A stretch of 7,035 nucleotides of DNA from Halanaerobiales bacterium (GTDB taxonomy: Bacteria > Bacillota > Halanaerobiia > Halanaerobiales > M55B127): contig JAIPEV010000089.1 of the NCBI GenBank assembly GCA_021736965.1, forward strand, positions 1 through 7,035. The letters run 5' to 3'. Position numbers and translations under genes: made by a program. Positions 5,352 through 7,035 of this stretch are shown in pieces (position 1 is the stretch's first letter; each line of letters opens with the position of its first letter). Under the pieces are notes generated by a model. That model saw only the letters and a list, made by a program, of their open reading frames with translations. It was not told the DNA's origin and did no database searches.

Positions 5352-7035
5352 TGATTAATACTAGAGAAGAATTAGATAAAGCAGTAAAAAAATCAAAAAA
5401 ACTAATTAAAGATGAGGGATTAAAAATATTAGTTTGTGCAGGAACAGGTTGTGTTGCAAACGGTTCTTTAGATGTATTTGATGAACTTAAAAAACAAGTT
5501 AAAGAACTTAACTTACCCATAAAAGTAGAATTATTTGATGATAAAAATACAAAAGATAATGTTACAGTTAAAAAGAGTGGTTGTCATGGTTTCTGTGAAC
5601 AAGGACCTTTAGTTAAGTTTGAACCAATCGGCATTTTATATCGCGGTGTAAAAAAACGCGATGTTGAAGATATAGTAAACAAAACTTTAAACAATGGTGA
5701 AATAGTTGAGAGATTACTATATAAATCACCTGATAAGAAAAGTTATTCAAAAGAAGAAGAGATACCTTTTTATGTTAATCAACAAAGGGTAACTTTAAAA
5801 AACTGTGGTAATATAGATCCTGAAGATATTAATGATTATCTAGCTGAAGATGGATATCTTGCGTTGAGCAAAGTTTTGTTTGAATATACTCCGAAAGAAG
5901 TATGTAAAATTGTTAAAAAATCTGGTTTAAGAGGTAGAGGTGGAGCAGGGTTTCCAACTGGATTAAAGTGGAACTTCACAAGAAAAGCTAAATCAGATCA
6001 AAAATATGTAATTATTAATGGTGATGAGGGAGATCCTGGTGCATTTATGGATAGAAGTGTAATGGAAGGAGATCCTCATAGAGTAATTGAAGGATTAATA
6101 ATAGCAGGTTACTCAACAGGTGCAACTAAAGGATATATATATGTAAGAGCAGAATATCCATTAGCTGTAAAAAGATTAAAAAAAGCAATTAAAGATGTAA
6201 AGGAAAGTAATATATTAGGTAAGAATATTTTAGAAAGTGGTTTTGACTTTGATTTAGAGATAATTGAAGGTGCAGGAGCGTTTGTATGTGGTGAAGAAAC
6301 GGCATTAATGGCATCAATTGAAGGGAATAGAGGTATGCCAAGGCCCAAACCACCTTTTCCAGCGAACTCAGGTTTATGGGGTAAACCGACCAATATTAAT
6401 AATGTTGAAACGATAGCTAACATACCAAATATTATTTTAAAGGGTTCTGATTGGTTTAGTAGTATTGGACAAGCAAATAGTACAGGTACAAAGACTTTTG
6501 CTTTAACCGGTGATGTACAAAATACAGGTTTAATTGAAGTACCAATGGGTATTACATTAAAAGAGATAGTATTTGATATTGGTGGTGGAATAAAAGACGG
6601 TAAAGAGTTTAAAGCTGTCCAGATAGGTGGACCATCAGGTGGTTGTTTAACAAAAGAGCATTTTGACCTTCCCTTAGACTATGATTCATTACAGGAAGCG
6701 GGTGCAATGGTAGGATCTGGTGGTATGGTTGTTATGGATGAAGAAACCTGTATGGTTGAAGTTTCAAGATTTTTCTTAAGTTTTACTCAAAAAGAATCAT
6801 GTGGTAAATGTACTCCTTGTAGAGTTGGAACAAAGAGGATGTTAGATATTTTAGAAAGAATAGTTGCAGGTAAAGGTAAAAGTGAAGATTTGGATAAGTT
6901 AAAAAAACTTGCTATTACAGTTAAAGAAACTTCACTTTGTGGTCTAGGAAAGACAGCACCTAATCCAGTATTAACTACATTAAGATATTTTAAAGATGAA
7001 TATATATCACATATTGAAGATAAAAAATGTCCATC
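5351..7035 (+). CDS. HydB/HndC-like NADH-binding flavin and Fe-S subunit of a probable electron-bifurcating [FeFe]-hydrogenase (3' end cut by window)
   Basis: This FMN subunit would oxidise or reduce NAD(P)H and, in the HydABC family, is the site where electrons are split between NAD and ferredoxin. It reads open for 561 codons from a GTG (GGGGAGG with 7-nt spacing) that overlaps the preceding TAG by one base. An N-terminal thioredoxin-like [2Fe-2S] domain (about 1-95) has ligands C29, C34, C78 and C82. The NuoF core has RGRGGAGFPTGLKW at about 194-207, NGDEGDPGAFMDR at 223-235 and GAGAFVCGEETALM at 307-320. An SLBB-type segment spans about 380-440. The [4Fe-4S] ligands are C484, C487 and C490 (SCGKCTPCR) and C530 (CGLG). 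Plain NuoF lacks the N-terminal domain, so HydB/HndC fits better. The protein breaks off at KKCP (C560), just where HydB proteins begin their C-terminal two-cluster ferredoxin domain. HydA is expected next; bifurcation itself is inferred. Confidence 0.92.
   Translation, partial: MINTREELDKAVKKSKKLIKDEGLKILVCAGTGCVANGSLDVFDELKKQVKELNLPIKVELFDDKNTKDNVTVKKSGCHGFCEQGPLVKFEPIGILYRGVKKRDVEDIVNKTLNNGEIVERLLYKSPDKKSYSKEEEIPFYVNQQRVTLKNCGNIDPEDINDYLAEDGYLALSKVLFEYTPKEVCKIVKKSGLRGRGGAGFPTGLKWNFTRKAKSDQKYVIINGDEGDPGAFMDRSVMEGDPHRVIEGLIIAGYSTGATKGYIYVRAEYPLAVKRLKKAIKDVKESNILGKNILESGFDFDLEIIEGAGAFVCGEETALMASIEGNRGMPRPKPPFPANSGLWGKPTNINNVETIANIPNIILKGSDWFSSIGQANSTGTKTFALTGDVQNTGLIEVPMGITLKEIVFDIGGGIKDGKEFKAVQIGGPSGGCLTKEHFDLPLDYDSLQEAGAMVGSGGMVVMDEETCMVEVSRFFLSFTQKESCGKCTPCRVGTKRMLDILERIVAGKGKSEDLDKLKKLAITVKETSLCGLGKTAPNPVLTTLRYFKDEYISHIEDKKCP

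Noticed and set aside
6109..6423. Minus-strand 104-codon open frame inside the HydB-like gene
   Set aside because: The plus strand here encodes the conserved NuoF core, including GAGAFVCGEETALM, so the opposite frame is a shadow.
1..7035. CRISPR arrays, insertion sequences, tRNA or rRNA genes, phage genes, defence systems
   Set aside because: No regularly spaced repeats, transposase-like frames, terminal inverted repeats or cloverleaf sequences were seen. The window is almost fully occupied by known housekeeping and metabolic families.

Overview
The window is AT-rich chromosomal DNA with strong Shine-Dalgarno sites, Lys/Ile/Glu-rich proteins and frequent AGA/AGG arginine codons. It looks like a low-GC anaerobic fermenter. 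The best guess is the Halanaerobiales or a related low-GC lineage: it pairs a probable trimeric bifurcating [FeFe]-hydrogenase set with a solute-binding protein whose signal peptide lacks a lipobox cysteine, which suits an organism with an outer envelope. Thermotogota and other clostridia are not excluded, because the order-level call rests on impression and no marker gene is present.

Layout. Two gene groups diverge from a gene-free, AT-rich spacer of about 237 bp (2325-2561). Leftwards on the minus strand lies a two-gene unit: a class-C26 gamma-glutamyl hydrolase/glutamine amidotransferase-like enzyme (2324-1548), then a family-5 peptide-type ABC transporter solute-binding protein (1551-10). 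The second gene starts at a TTG that overlaps the first gene's TGA stop. A good extended -10 promoter for this unit lies at 2417-2445, with an AT-rich inverted repeat next to its predicted start point.

Rightwards on the plus strand lie folD (2562-3416), xseA (3406-4635), xseB (4628-4867), a NuoE/HydC-like [2Fe-2S] subunit (4905-5351) and a NuoF/HydB-like flavin and iron-sulfur subunit (from a GTG at 5351, cut by the window end at 7035). Three of the four junctions overlap and the fourth is a 37-bp gap holding a Shine-Dalgarno site. No terminator is visible, so the five genes look like one transcription unit.

Functionally, the left unit probably captures peptides or similar solutes and hydrolyses gamma-glutamyl (or comparable amide) bonds in the cytoplasm. 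The right unit joins one-carbon folate metabolism (FolD), single-strand DNA degradation in repair (exonuclease VII) and the NAD(P)H-oxidising part of what is most likely an electron-bifurcating hydrogenase; its catalytic HydA subunit would be expected just past 7035. All identified proteins belong to known families with intact key residues. I found no convincing undescribed system; the points worth a second look are the mixed operon, the inverted repeats in the divergent spacer and the non-ATG starts.
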